Position numbers and translations under genes: made by a program
Shown here: one piece after another, positions 8,468 through 17,127 of the stretch
How the letters are laid out: each line of letters opens with the position of its first letter
Numbering within the stretch: position 1 is the stretch's first letter
Source of the DNA: Yersinia ruckeri ATCC 29473
Lineage (GTDB): Bacteria; Pseudomonadota; Gammaproteobacteria; Enterobacterales; Enterobacteriaceae
Reading direction: 5' to 3'
DNA: 64,000 bases
Assembly (NCBI RefSeq): GCF_000754815.1
Contig: NZ_KN150747.1
Coordinates: 2,325,908-2,389,907, forward strand
Notes under the pieces: generated by a model
The model's input: only the letters and a program-made list of their open reading frames with translations
Databases searched by the model: none
What the model was told of the DNA's origin: nothing

Positions 8468-10594
8468 ATGAGCACGATAAAACACAAAGGATTACTCGAG
8501 TTGACGCGCACGTTGTTGCAACAGCAAAACATGGCATCGCTGTTGGAAGCATTAACTCATGTTGTTCAGCAAGCCGGTCTCGCCGAGGCGCTGACACTGG
8601 TGTTGTTTGACAGTAACAGTCACAGTGAGCGTGTCAGTTTTTATGGCCGGGATCTACACCATCAGCCAGTGCGCTATGAAGATGAAACTCTGCTGGCAAC
8701 CGGGCCAGTATATTCATTGCTACAGCAGCCGAAAATGCAGGTCTGGAGCCACGAGGCTTTGCATCTGCGTTATCCACAATTGGCCGCACTCAACCTCTAT
8801 CCCGCGTTTACTGACTATTGCCTGGTGCCGTTATTGGCGTCGTCGAGGTTATTGGGTGGCTGTGAGTTTACCCGTCAGGACAGCAGATCTTTTTGTGAGG
8901 AAGATAAAGACGCTCTGCATGAATTTTGTTCGCTGGCGGCGATTGCGGTTGAACAAATGCAGCTACGTGAAAATGCACTGCTTCAGCAATCGTTACTGCG
9001 TCATGAACGGGATGATTTTCGTATTCTAGTGGATATAACCAATGCGGTACTTTCCAAGCTGGATCTTGATGAACTGACAGGAGAAATCGCCAAAACCATT
9101 CATCATTTCTTCCACATCAATGCGATCAGTATTGTGCTGTGCGACGCAGATAAGGAGTGTGAACACGCCAGTGTATATGCCATGCATTATGTGCAAACTC
9201 ACTTGGCTGAGCGTGAAAAAAACCGCATGACACTGGCCGGCTCGCTGGAGCAACAAGTTATGGAAAGCGGCGAGATGCTGCTGACTAATGTGCTTCCCTT
9301 CAACGAGTTACCGGACGAGGGTAACAGCACATTATTTTCGCTACTATGGCGAGAGCAGACCAAAACGCTATGTATCTTACCATTACGCTTTGGACATAAG
9401 ACGTTAGGCGTATTGAAGCTTGAGCAATGCCAGCCGGACAATTTTAATGCAGCCAATTTACGGTTGTTGCAGCAAATTGCCGAGCGGATCGCGATCGCGG
9501 TTGATAACGCTTTGGCCTATAAACAAATCAAAACCCTTAAAGAAAAGCTACAGCATGAAAACCTGTATTTGACTGAGCAAATCAACAGCGATAACCCTGA
9601 TTTCAGTGATATCGTTGGGCGTAGTTCAAGTATGTCGGCCGTGTTGAAACAGGTAGAGATCGTCGCCAAAAGTGACTGTTCGGTATTGATTCTCGGTGAA
9701 ACCGGTACCGGCAAGGAGCTGATTGCCCGCGCTATTCACAATCTGGGTGACCGCCGTGGCCAACGCATGGTTAAAATGAACTGTGCCGCGATGCCCGCAG
9801 GACTGATGGAAAGCGATCTTTTCGGTCACGAAAAAGGTTCATTTACAGGAGCGACGGCTCAGCGTATGGGGCGTTTCGAGTTAGCCGACCAAGGCACGCT
9901 GTTTCTTGATGAAGTCGGCGAAATCCCATTGGAGCTACAGCCAAAATTATTGCGAATACTTCAGGAACAGGAGTTTGAACGCGTCGGTGGTAATAAACTT
10001 ATTTCAGTCAATGTGCGAGTCATCGCGGCGACGAACCGTGATCTAAAGCAAATGGTTAATGACAAAGAATTTCGCAGTGATCTTTATTATCGTCTGAACG
10101 TATTCCCGATTGTGATCCCACCGCTGCGTGAGCGGCCAGAAGATATTCCTCAATTGGTGAAATTCCTCACCTATAAAATCGCTAAACGGATGAAACGTAC
10201 TATCGACAGTATCCCCGCAGAAACGCTGCGTTTACTGAGTCGGATGCCGTGGCCAGGTAATGTCAGAGAGCTGGAGAATGTCATTGAGCGTGCGGTGTTG
10301 CTGACGCGCGGAACAGTACTGGACATGCAGCTTACCGAATTACATCACCCGTTACCGATCGCTGTGCCGATAACTCCGCTGGGTGTCCAGCAAGCCACGC
10401 CCTTTTCCCCAGCCAACGAAATCGATGAACGGGAACGTATTATTTCGATGCTCAAAGAAACAAATGGTGTCGTCGCTGGGCCTCGTGGTGCGGCAATACG
10501 TCTAGGGTTGAAGCGTACCACCCTATTATCCAGAATGAAAAAAATGGGCATTGATGTTAATCAGGTAGAACGTAACGGCATGAAAGGAGGGTAA
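8468..10594 (+). CDS. fhlA: Formate hydrogenlyase transcriptional activator FhlA
   Basis: Sigma54-dependent enhancer-binding protein (708 aa; 692 in E. coli) that binds formate and activates the hyc/hyf, hyp and fdhF promoters. Two GAF-type sensor domains occupy about residues 15-170 and 190-350. The AAA+ domain starts with IVGRSSSM near 383; Walker A GETGTGKE near 408, the sigma54-contact loop GSFTGA near 457 (GAFTGA in most relatives) and Walker B LFLDEVG near 478. A Fis-type helix-turn-helix (GAAIRLGLKRTTLLSRMKKM) is near the C-terminus. In E. coli it ends the hyp operon; here the IS element separates it from hypE, leaving about 78 bases of its own leader. Confidence 0.95.
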   Translation: MSTIKHKGLLELTRTLLQQQNMASLLEALTHVVQQAGLAEALTLVLFDSNSHSERVSFYGRDLHHQPVRYEDETLLATGPVYSLLQQPKMQVWSHEALHLRYPQLAALNLYPAFTDYCLVPLLASSRLLGGCEFTRQDSRSFCEEDKDALHEFCSLAAIAVEQMQLRENALLQQSLLRHERDDFRILVDITNAVLSKLDLDELTGEIAKTIHHFFHINAISIVLCDADKECEHASVYAMHYVQTHLAEREKNRMTLAGSLEQQVMESGEMLLTNVLPFNELPDEGNSTLFSLLWREQTKTLCILPLRFGHKTLGVLKLEQCQPDNFNAANLRLLQQIAERIAIAVDNALAYKQIKTLKEKLQHENLYLTEQINSDNPDFSDIVGRSSSMSAVLKQVEIVAKSDCSVLILGETGTGKELIARAIHNLGDRRGQRMVKMNCAAMPAGLMESDLFGHEKGSFTGATAQRMGRFELADQGTLFLDEVGEIPLELQPKLLRILQEQEFERVGGNKLISVNVRVIAATNRDLKQMVNDKEFRSDLYYRLNVFPIVIPPLRERPEDIPQLVKFLTYKIAKRMKRTIDSIPAETLRLLSRMPWPGNVRELENVIERAVLLTRGTVLDMQLTELHHPLPIAVPITPLGVQQATPFSPANEIDERERIISMLKETNGVVAGPRGAAIRLGLKRTTLLSRMKKMGIDVNQVERNGMKGG

Positions 10595-10675
10595 GGTCAT
10601 GTTCGCGCTGCTTTTATTAACTTGTTATAAGAATGTAGGTTAAAACGTAGGTTTTAATTGTTAGCTTTAAACCAC

Positions 10676-10844
10676 CTGAGGTTAATGACAAAATGCTCAC
10701 CGCGGCAAAAACAGGCAGATCGTCAAGATGCCGTGAATACGCCCTTGTAGGCTCGCTCCGCGCCCTCTCTGGTGCGAACGCTTGACTCTTCTGCTTGTCT
10801 TCCCCACCAGTGATCGTTGGATCGAGGTTTGTCAGCGGCCAGAA
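10676..10844 (-). repeat. Dispersed palindromic repeat, copy 1
   Basis: About 169 bp that, read on the minus strand, match 53430-53599 with only scattered differences (shared blocks include CTGGTGGGGAAGAC, AGAGTCAAGCG, GTATTCACGGC and CTTGACGATCTGCC). The element is an imperfect palindrome: GGGGAAGAC...GAGTCAAGCG near one end pairs with CGTCTTGACGATCTGCC near the other. It resembles the non-coding palindromic repeats scattered in Yersinia genomes; the family name is not assigned. Confidence 0.8.
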
Positions 10845-10909
10845 GGAATACTTACTCATAAAAAACTGCCCCCTTAATCGTTGGGTATCCAACGTTTTGG
10901 GGCAGTTCA
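10845..10909 (-). mobile_element. Possible IS150-like insertion sequence end, truncated
   Basis: On the minus strand TGAACTGCCCC at the outer edge is followed by sequence repeating GGGGGCAGTT and an ATG reading MSKYS, like the left end and OrfA start of IS150-group IS3 elements. Coding similarity ends at once where the palindromic repeat begins, so only a stub would be left. Weak, based on short motifs. Confidence 0.3.
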
Positions 10910-10952
10910 CTTATGGGGGGCTTTTACTCATCGTCATGAGATGCACTAACAC

Positions 10953-10968
10953 CGCATGAGACAACAGA
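10953..10968 (+). repeat. Direct repeat left of fimbrial locus
   Basis: CGCATGAGACAACAGA is repeated exactly at 18306-18321 on the other side of the fimbrial genes. Both copies are also preceded by CACT and five variable bases. The pair encloses about 7.35 kb. It could mark a recombination or integration site. Confidence 0.7.
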
Positions 10969-10998
10969 TTTTATGATGATTGAGGGGCAGCGTTGAGG

Positions 10999-11200
10999 GA
11001 TCAGGGCGATCAGATTAAGTTATCTTCATTCTAAACTAAAAATAAAAAATGCAAAAAATGAACCGAGGTAAGGTTTCATTATATGTAAGATAGCAACCAG
11101 TCAGATGAGAATAGGGGAGACACACTGGTCAGATACATTTTGAGTTGGGTGGAGGAAGGCATCTATATTAGGTGTTTGCGCTGACGGACATTCCGTTGAT
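10999..11200 (+). pseudogene. Remnant of a second AraC/Rob-type regulator (5' region only)
   Basis: The stretch resembles the upstream region and first codons of the regulator gene at 17128 (compare 17025-17200): CAGATTAA-TTATCTTCAT, GTAA-ATAGCAACCAGTCAG and CAGATACATTTTGAG-TGGGTGGAGGA are shared. The matching codons read VRYILSWVEEGIY as against VRYILSWVEENIY, but the start codon is altered, an indel is present, and a stop follows within about 20 codons. The rest of the gene is absent. Its position upstream of the pilin suggests the fimbrial operon once had a regulator at each end. Confidence 0.75.
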
Positions 11201-11548
11201 GTACGTTAATGGAAAAATTCCAGAATAAATCCTGATGGGCTGGAATGACGAATGTGAACACGTTTGTCAGCGGTCATCTGGATACTGTCAGTTATTTATT
11301 GTCTGGCCAAACTAATATCCTGTGCAATAAGTTTATTTTTTTAAATACTTGAGATTATTCCATTCTGTTGGCGGAATAGATTCTCTATCTGTGTACCATC
11401 ATTGCTCATGGTTTTTATTATATAAATTTAAGTTCGTTTTAATATAAATCATCCTGATGTATATCGTGAAAGAGAAATACTTATCCTCTCTTGAGAAAAG
11501 TATTTACTTTCTGTAGTCGCCCGATAAATGGAGTAAATAGGACTTTAA

Positions 11549-12073
11549 ATGAAATTTAAAACAATTATTGCATCCGTCATCTCCCTGATTGCTCTGGGGG
11601 GGGCTAACGCTTTCGCCGCTAATGGCGAGGTTCAGTTCATCGGTGCGGTCACCGCTACCACCTGTGATCTGATCCCAGAAGTGAGCGGCGCAGTGAACAA
11701 CGTGATTCAACTGGGTACCGCACCGATTGACAATGTGGCAACGGAAGTTGAATTTGCTCTCAAGCCAAATGACACTCAGGCAGGCTGTGCCGCGCTTGAT
11801 ACCACTAAAACAGCTGAGATTGCCTGGGGCGGTCAGTTCAACGCGAGCGGTCTGGAAAACCAGGGTGGTACCGCAACGGGCTCATGGGTGAAATTGAGCA
11901 CCGTTAACGCAAAAACAACGGCCATTGTTGATATGACTGCCTCAAAACTGAGCGCTGATTTCGACGGAGCCGTTCTTAAGGCGGATGGCGCGAAATTCAA
12001 AGCTCAGTTGAACGGCCTTAATCAAGCCGGTAGTTATAATTCTGCTGCTGCATTCGTGGTTGCTTATAAATAA
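11549..12073 (+). CDS. Fimbrial major subunit (pilin)
   Basis: Secreted pilin (174 aa) expected to polymerise into the fimbrial shaft. A signal peptide MKFKTIIASVISLIALGGANAFA is followed by a mature start ANGEVQF. Two cysteines (TTCDLIP near 42 and AGCAALD near 80) suit the pilin disulfide. The C-terminus FVVAYK is the usual donor-strand type ending. The ATG has AGGAC six bases upstream. It is first in a pilin-usher-chaperone-minor subunit-tip gene set, separated from the usher by 116 bases, which may allow higher pilin expression. Confidence 0.85.
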   Translation: MKFKTIIASVISLIALGGANAFAANGEVQFIGAVTATTCDLIPEVSGAVNNVIQLGTAPIDNVATEVEFALKPNDTQAGCAALDTTKTAEIAWGGQFNASGLENQGGTATGSWVKLSTVNAKTTAIVDMTASKLSADFDGAVLKADGAKFKAQLNGLNQAGSYNSAAAFVVAYK

Positions 12074-12189
12074 TCGCTGAAGGAGGGGGCGTCTTAATTT
12101 CCGATAAGGTCGCCGCACCGGAATTACACTAAAGGTTTTCAGGTTTTATTATTTACATCTGTTCCGATAATGCTGGGCTGAGAAATTAA

Positions 12190-14586
12190 ATGAACATCAG
12201 AAATGTATTACCATCAGCTCGCCTTTCTATTATCTGTCTGAGCTTATATGCCGGACTGACCCAGGCGGCTGAACTCAATACGCTGTTTCTGCGTAATGTT
12301 TCTGGTGTTCCCTCGGTGCTGAAGTCCGACGTGAATTACCCGTCGGGCGAATATTACGTGGACGTGCTGGTCAATGGTGTCAATACTGGCCGCATGATGC
12401 TGACCATTAGTCAGGCCGAAGAGGCCGACGGGATGTTGTGTCTGTCGCCGGAGTGGCTGCGCACCGCCGGGATTTTCTTTAAGACTGAACCCTATCAGAA
12501 CGCGTTTGATACCGCCCGAGGCTGTTACCCGTTGGCGCGTAACACGCACACCCGCACCGAATTTGACTACAACGCTCAGTCGCTGGACTTTGTTATCCCG
12601 CAGGCTTACCTGCTGGACAAGAATGACACCACCCTGTGGGACTACGGCATTAACGGCTTTCGTCTGACCTATAACGGCAACTTTAATAAAAACACGAACG
12701 ATGAGCTGAACGCCTACGGCAGTTTTAATACCAGCCTGAACCTGGGGCGCTGGGTGCTGACCAGCAACATGAACGCCACCCGCAACAGTTCAGAGAGCCG
12801 CTTTCAGGCCAACGACATCACGCTCTCCACCGCCATCAGCGAGATTCAGGGCGACCTGATACTGGGTCGCTCCCAGACCCGCACCGAGCTGTTCAGCGAC
12901 TTTAGCTTCTACGGCGCCTCACTGCGATCCAACAGCAACATGCGCTCATGGAAGACCAGTGGCTATGCTCCGGTAATTTCCGGTGTGGCCAGCGGGACCT
13001 CCCGTATCACCATCACCCAGAATGGCTACACCATCTACTCGGCGGTGGTGCCGCCGGGGCCGTACCGGCTGGACGATCTCTCTCCAGTGAACAACGGCAA
13101 CCTGGTGGTGACCGTTGAGGGTGAGGGCGCTCAGAAAACGGTGACCGAGTACCCGGTGGCCACCTTACCTACCCTGCTGCGCCCAGGAGAGGCCAACTAC
13201 AGTGTGGCGGTGGGTCAGAAGAGCACCTCCTCTGACGTCGGGGATGCGTTCTCCTCGGGACAGGGCATCTTTTTGCTCGGCAGCTACGACTACGGCTTCC
13301 CGGTGCTGACTCTGAACCTGGCCTCCATCCTCAGCGATAACTACCAGACCGGCGGCGTGGGTGCCACCCTGTCGCTGGGGATTTTTGGTGCGTTGTCCAC
13401 CAACGTCAACGTAGCGAAGGCGAGCTATGACGACGGTGCCACGAAGCAAGGCGGCAGCGTGGCGTTCAAGTACGCCAAGAGCTTCACCGACCGTACCGAC
13501 CTGCAACTGCTGACCTACCGCTACCAGACCCAAGGTTATACCGAGTTTGCGGACTTCCGCCGGGACGATGCATTTTACTTTTCCCGGGAGAAAGCCCGCT
13601 ACGAGGTACGGCTGTCGCACTTCTTCGACAACCTGTATCTCAGCGCCTCCTACTGGCAGCAGACGTACTGGAGTCAGTCGGGCAAAACTTCAGGGGCGAA
13701 CCTCTCCGCTAGCACCTCGATTGGTCGAGCGTCCATTTTCCTGACTGGCAGCCATACGCGCAACGCCTGGGGCGGGACGCCGGACTACCAGGCATTGCTG
13801 GGCGTCAACATCCCGTTCACGCTGGGCGGCGCGACGTACTACACCAGTAACAGCATGGGCTACAGCCGCAACAGCGGAAGCACCTTCAACACGGGAGTGT
13901 CGGCCACGGTGAATGACCGTCTTAACTACAGGCTGAATGCCAACGCCAGTTCGAAGGGCGACCGCGGTGCCAGTGCCTCTGCAAGTTACGCCTTTGACGC
14001 GGTGCAGACCAATCTGCAGGTGGCAAAAAACCGGTACGGCTCGAACGTGTCGGGCAGCCTGTCGGGGTCGGCTCTGGTAACCGGTGTAACCGGACTGCTG
14101 CTGACCAAGCAGGCGACAGATACGGTGGCGGTGGTGAAGATTAAGAACGTGCCGGGAGTGACGTTTAATGGCTCCCTGCCGACCAACGGCCAGGGTGAGA
14201 CGGTGGTGCCGATGTCCAGCTACATACAGTCGGGCATCACGATCAACATGGACAACGTGCCGGACAGCATGGAGTTGGTGAACACCTCCTTTAACGTACT
14301 GCCGACGGAGCGGGCGATTATCTATCGCGAATTTGAAGCGAAGCACGTGCTGCGCTACATCCTGCGCCTGAAGGACACCCAGGAGCAGATTATTAACGGC
14401 GGCAGCGCCGAGACGGAACAGAAGCTGGACGCTGGCTTTATTGCCGACAACGGCGTGCTGCTGATGAACCTGCTGTCGGCTCCGAAAATGATAACCGTCA
14501 CACGGGGAGACGGCCGTAAATGCAGTTTTACCATGGATTCCACGAAGCCGAACACCGGTACCGTGCAGGAGATACGTTGTGAATAA
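12190..14586 (+). CDS. Outer-membrane fimbrial usher
   Basis: Beta-barrel usher (798 aa) that receives chaperone-subunit complexes in the periplasm and threads the fimbria through the outer membrane. The signal peptide ends near QAAELNT. The N-terminal domain has GEYYVDVLVNG near 52, the barrel has repeated aromatic beta strands, SGYAPVISGVASG and YTIYSAVVPPGPY near 260-300 lie at the plug/middle region, and the C-terminal domain ends RKCSFTMDST...IRCE. It is slightly shorter than FimD-like ushers (830-870 aa). Base composition is richer in G+C than the flanking intergenic DNA and the later tip gene, hinting at separate ancestry. It overlaps the chaperone start by eight bases. Confidence 0.93.
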   Translation: MNIRNVLPSARLSIICLSLYAGLTQAAELNTLFLRNVSGVPSVLKSDVNYPSGEYYVDVLVNGVNTGRMMLTISQAEEADGMLCLSPEWLRTAGIFFKTEPYQNAFDTARGCYPLARNTHTRTEFDYNAQSLDFVIPQAYLLDKNDTTLWDYGINGFRLTYNGNFNKNTNDELNAYGSFNTSLNLGRWVLTSNMNATRNSSESRFQANDITLSTAISEIQGDLILGRSQTRTELFSDFSFYGASLRSNSNMRSWKTSGYAPVISGVASGTSRITITQNGYTIYSAVVPPGPYRLDDLSPVNNGNLVVTVEGEGAQKTVTEYPVATLPTLLRPGEANYSVAVGQKSTSSDVGDAFSSGQGIFLLGSYDYGFPVLTLNLASILSDNYQTGGVGATLSLGIFGALSTNVNVAKASYDDGATKQGGSVAFKYAKSFTDRTDLQLLTYRYQTQGYTEFADFRRDDAFYFSREKARYEVRLSHFFDNLYLSASYWQQTYWSQSGKTSGANLSASTSIGRASIFLTGSHTRNAWGGTPDYQALLGVNIPFTLGGATYYTSNSMGYSRNSGSTFNTGVSATVNDRLNYRLNANASSKGDRGASASASYAFDAVQTNLQVAKNRYGSNVSGSLSGSALVTGVTGLLLTKQATDTVAVVKIKNVPGVTFNGSLPTNGQGETVVPMSSYIQSGITINMDNVPDSMELVNTSFNVLPTERAIIYREFEAKHVLRYILRLKDTQEQIINGGSAETEQKLDAGFIADNGVLLMNLLSAPKMITVTRGDGRKCSFTMDSTKPNTGTVQEIRCE

Positions 14587-15271
14587 AGTACTAAAACAGA
14601 CTCTGATGGCCACGACCCTGATGCTGGTGATGAGCCAGGCGATGGCGGCGTTCTCCCTGAACGGCACCCGTTTTATCTATGAGGGCGGGAAGAAGAACAC
14701 CTCCTTTGAGGTGAGCAATGGGGCGAAGGAAACCTACGGCGGGCAAGTGTGGGTAGACAACACGGATCAGGCAAAGGACAGCGTGTCCCTGGTACCGAGT
14801 CCGCCGTTCTTTAAGGTGAAACCGGGCCAGAAGCAGATAGTGCGCCTGATGAACGTGAACCCGAACCTGCCGAAGGACCGCGAATCGCTGTTCTGGCTGA
14901 ATGTGCAGGAGGTGCCGCCGGTGCAGGAGAACAACGAGGGCAGTGTGCTGGCGATAGCGATGAACACGCAGGTGAAGGTGTTTTACCGCCCGAAGACCCT
15001 CATGGACGGCCGTAAGGATGCTGAGAAGAACATTAAGGTTGGCACGGAGAACGGCAGGACGGTGTTGAAGAACCCGACGCCCTATTACTTCGCGGTGGTG
15101 AAGGTGAACCACAACGGGAGCGAGGTGAAGCTTTCGAAGGCGATGATGGATGCGCTGGCGCAGATGGCGCCGTACTCGGAGGTGTCTCTGGGCAATATGA
15201 ACCTCGGCAGCGAGGTGACTGTCACAGCCATCAATGACTGGGGCGGGGAGCAGACTTATGCGATTAAGTAA
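14579..15271 (+). CDS. Periplasmic fimbrial chaperone
   Basis: PapD-family chaperone (230 aa) that folds pilins by donor-strand complementation. It starts at GTG 14579 inside the usher end, with AGGAG seven bases before it. Signal peptide to about residue 23 (SQAMAAFSLNGTRFIY). The family signature is clear in QKQIVRLMNVNPNLPKDRES near 82-101 and LFWLNVQEVPP, with the C-terminal domain from KNPTPYYFAVV near 161. It overlaps the following subunit gene by 14 bases, so chaperone and subunit are translationally coupled. Confidence 0.93.
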   Translation: MNKVLKQTLMATTLMLVMSQAMAAFSLNGTRFIYEGGKKNTSFEVSNGAKETYGGQVWVDNTDQAKDSVSLVPSPPFFKVKPGQKQIVRLMNVNPNLPKDRESLFWLNVQEVPPVQENNEGSVLAIAMNTQVKVFYRPKTLMDGRKDAEKNIKVGTENGRTVLKNPTPYYFAVVKVNHNGSEVKLSKAMMDALAQMAPYSEVSLGNMNLGSEVTVTAINDWGGEQTYAIK

Positions 15272-15773
15272 CTGGAGTCTGCTGTGCGGGGGCGTCATCT
15301 CAATGTTACTGATTGCCCCCATACCGCAGGCTCGGTCCGCTCCTTTGTTTGACTCAATAACCATTACGCTGGAGGCAACCTTCACGATGCCGCCGTGTGA
15401 GATAGACGTTCCCCCGGTGGTGCATCTAGGCAGTATTTCCTACGGTGAGAAGCGCTACCGTCCAGTCACTCTGACGGTGAACTGCACCTCGGCTGCAAGG
15501 TCTGAAATTTACGCACAGACAGCCGGGCTCCTGGTGAGCGGGACCACGGACACCACGGCCATGACTGGGGCTGATGCGCTGACGCACTTCTGGTTGGAAG
15601 AAAATGGAAAGAAGATAAAGCTGAACGGAGAGACGAACACGACGGACAGCGGGTTCTGTGCGGGCACGGACAGCCGGACGTGTACGCTGACCCCGGCCAC
15701 CCAAGTGGGTGTAGCAGCCCAAGAGGGAGAGCGCAGCGCGGTGATTAAGTTCAACGTTCGCTACAAGGCCTAA
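15258..15773 (+). CDS. Fimbrial minor subunit
   Basis: Pilin-like secreted subunit (171 aa), probably an adaptor or tip-proximal subunit. The start at 15258 (MRLSNWS) is chosen over 15234 because GGGGAG lies about seven bases upstream. Signal peptide to about residue 29. Paired cysteines occur in MPPCEID and TVNCTSA near 48 and 78, and another pair in GFCAGTDSRTCTL near 127-134. The C-terminus VIKFNVRYKA is pilin-like. Its precise position in the fibre is not known. Confidence 0.8.
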   Translation: MRLSNWSLLCGGVISMLLIAPIPQARSAPLFDSITITLEATFTMPPCEIDVPPVVHLGSISYGEKRYRPVTLTVNCTSAARSEIYAQTAGLLVSGTTDTTAMTGADALTHFWLEENGKKIKLNGETNTTDSGFCAGTDSRTCTLTPATQVGVAAQEGERSAVIKFNVRYKA

Positions 15774-15980
15774 GGCGCTCTGAAAATAACGAACCATTAC
15801 TGTCGGCGATTACGGCTTGAAGACGTAGCCTGTGCCTGCCAGCAAGCGCTATTGACTTGCGGGTGCAGCGTTATGAGAGCAATGGAACATATAGATGGCT
15901 GCGTTGCTCGGTTTTTGCCCCCCCCGGCTGGTGAATCGCCTGGGCTGTATATCGTTCAACGTTGATAAGGAATACAAAGA

Positions 15981-16883
15981 ATGCTCCACATTACAAAAAT
16001 CACACTCATAGTCGCAATGATAGTAGGTATCCCGGGAGTCGGATTTGGAGCGGAGATTAAACTGCCTGATCAAACTGGGATAGGCGTGTTTCCGGCATTT
16101 CGGTCGAACGAGTGGTCAATCCCAATATCGGGTCCGAGTGCGCCTTTGCGCGTAGAGCTTCAACCTGTGGAGCCGAGCTGGATCCCCAGTGTGTATTCGG
16201 CGACTGCTACATATATTTCTAGTATTCACTCGGACGGATACAAGTTCCGTGTGTATCTAGAGGGTAATGGTGGGAGGGTTTGTTTTAATGAGGTCGTCAC
16301 ATTGCCAGTTACAGTCACATCGTGCTCGGGATACAGCAAGTTAAGAGTACTGCTATCTTTAGCCGCTGGTTCATTCCCGGTGACAGCGTCCAACATACGC
16401 TACGTTTATGGTTATGACGGCGTTATCCTCAACGGTTTAGTGCCAGATATCCTAAAGCTAGGAGTAGCGTTTAACATCGTCACACCCGGAAAGATACACA
16501 GCTCGCCTACCTACGGTGGGATAACCGTTTCTTATACGGCCTCCAGTGCGTGGGGAACGAACCAAACCGGGGTTTCAGCGGCAAGGCAAGTGGTCTCTTG
16601 CTCAACAAGTGTTGTAGGAGAATGGAGCAAGTGCGACTCACTAAGCGTGACTCACTCGACAGGTAGCCAAATCAGCCTGGCCGCGCGCTTGCAGGTACCA
16701 CCCCGCGATTGTGAAGTTCGCGCCGAAGGGATCTCGCTGACCGACCAGCCTTCATCCATCGTGACCAGTCCGTTTACATCCCGAATAGTCGAAGAGTATA
16801 CCAAAGATATCGTAATGGAAGTAAAATGTAGCGTCCCTGGAAAATACCAGATACCGATAACGTTGGAGCGACGACACAAGTAA
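15981..16883 (+). CDS. Putative fimbrial tip adhesin
   Basis: Secreted 300-aa protein, last structural gene of the fimbrial cluster, with AAGGA eight bases before the ATG. Signal peptide to about residue 23 (GVGFGAEIKLPD). The length, cysteines scattered through two halves (CFNEVV, TSCSGY; then VSCSTSV, SKCDS, RDCEVR, VKCSVP) and terminal beta strand IPITLE suit a two-domain tip adhesin: a receptor-binding half followed by a pilin half from about residue 175. I do not recognise a specific adhesin family, and the receptor cannot be guessed. A 207-bp gap separates it from the minor-subunit gene, so it may have its own promoter. Confidence 0.6.
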   Translation: MLHITKITLIVAMIVGIPGVGFGAEIKLPDQTGIGVFPAFRSNEWSIPISGPSAPLRVELQPVEPSWIPSVYSATATYISSIHSDGYKFRVYLEGNGGRVCFNEVVTLPVTVTSCSGYSKLRVLLSLAAGSFPVTASNIRYVYGYDGVILNGLVPDILKLGVAFNIVTPGKIHSSPTYGGITVSYTASSAWGTNQTGVSAARQVVSCSTSVVGEWSKCDSLSVTHSTGSQISLAARLQVPPRDCEVRAEGISLTDQPSSIVTSPFTSRIVEEYTKDIVMEVKCSVPGKYQIPITLERRHK

Positions 16884-17127
16884 CTATGCCACTACAGTAC
16901 GTAAAGTTATTTACAATATTGGGTTACATAATGCAGCGGTGTTATGCCATAAAATCAGTGTTGCAAAAACGGAAGTGACCATAGATTCGATATCCAAACT
17001 ACGCCCCAATAAAGTAGAACAGATTAAATTATCTTCATACCAGGCTAAGAGTAATATAAAGAAATACAAAAAATGAATCATTGAAGCATATCATTGTACG
17101 TAAAATAGCAACCAGTCAGGTGATGAT

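Larger units (their letters stand above)
10595..11548. other. 954-bp intergenic region between fhlA and the fimbrial pilin gene
   Basis: No convincing complete gene. It holds, in order, a copy of a palindromic dispersed repeat (10676-10844), an IS end remnant (10845-10909), one copy of a 16-bp direct repeat (10953-10968), a degraded AraC-type regulator 5' end (10999-11200), and AT-rich sequence likely to contain the fimbrial promoter. A 97-codon open frame on the minus strand (10617-10910) only reads through the repeat and IS remnant and is not called. Confidence 0.8.

Noticed and set aside
10617-10910. Open frame of 97 codons on the minus strand beside fhlA
   Set aside because: It runs through the IS end stub and the palindromic repeat; part of its peptide (YSRHLDDLPVFAAVS) recurs in the second repeat copy, so it follows the repeat and not a gene.
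12244-15385. Long antisense open frames opposite the usher and chaperone genes
   Set aside because: GC-rich coding sequence creates antisense frames; the peptides are repetitive in H, R and V and match no family.
16884-17076. Open stretch reading YATTVRKVIYNIGLHNAAVL after the tip adhesin
   Set aside because: No start codon, no family match, and its 3' half is the conserved upstream region of the regulator gene, so it is probably a chance frame.
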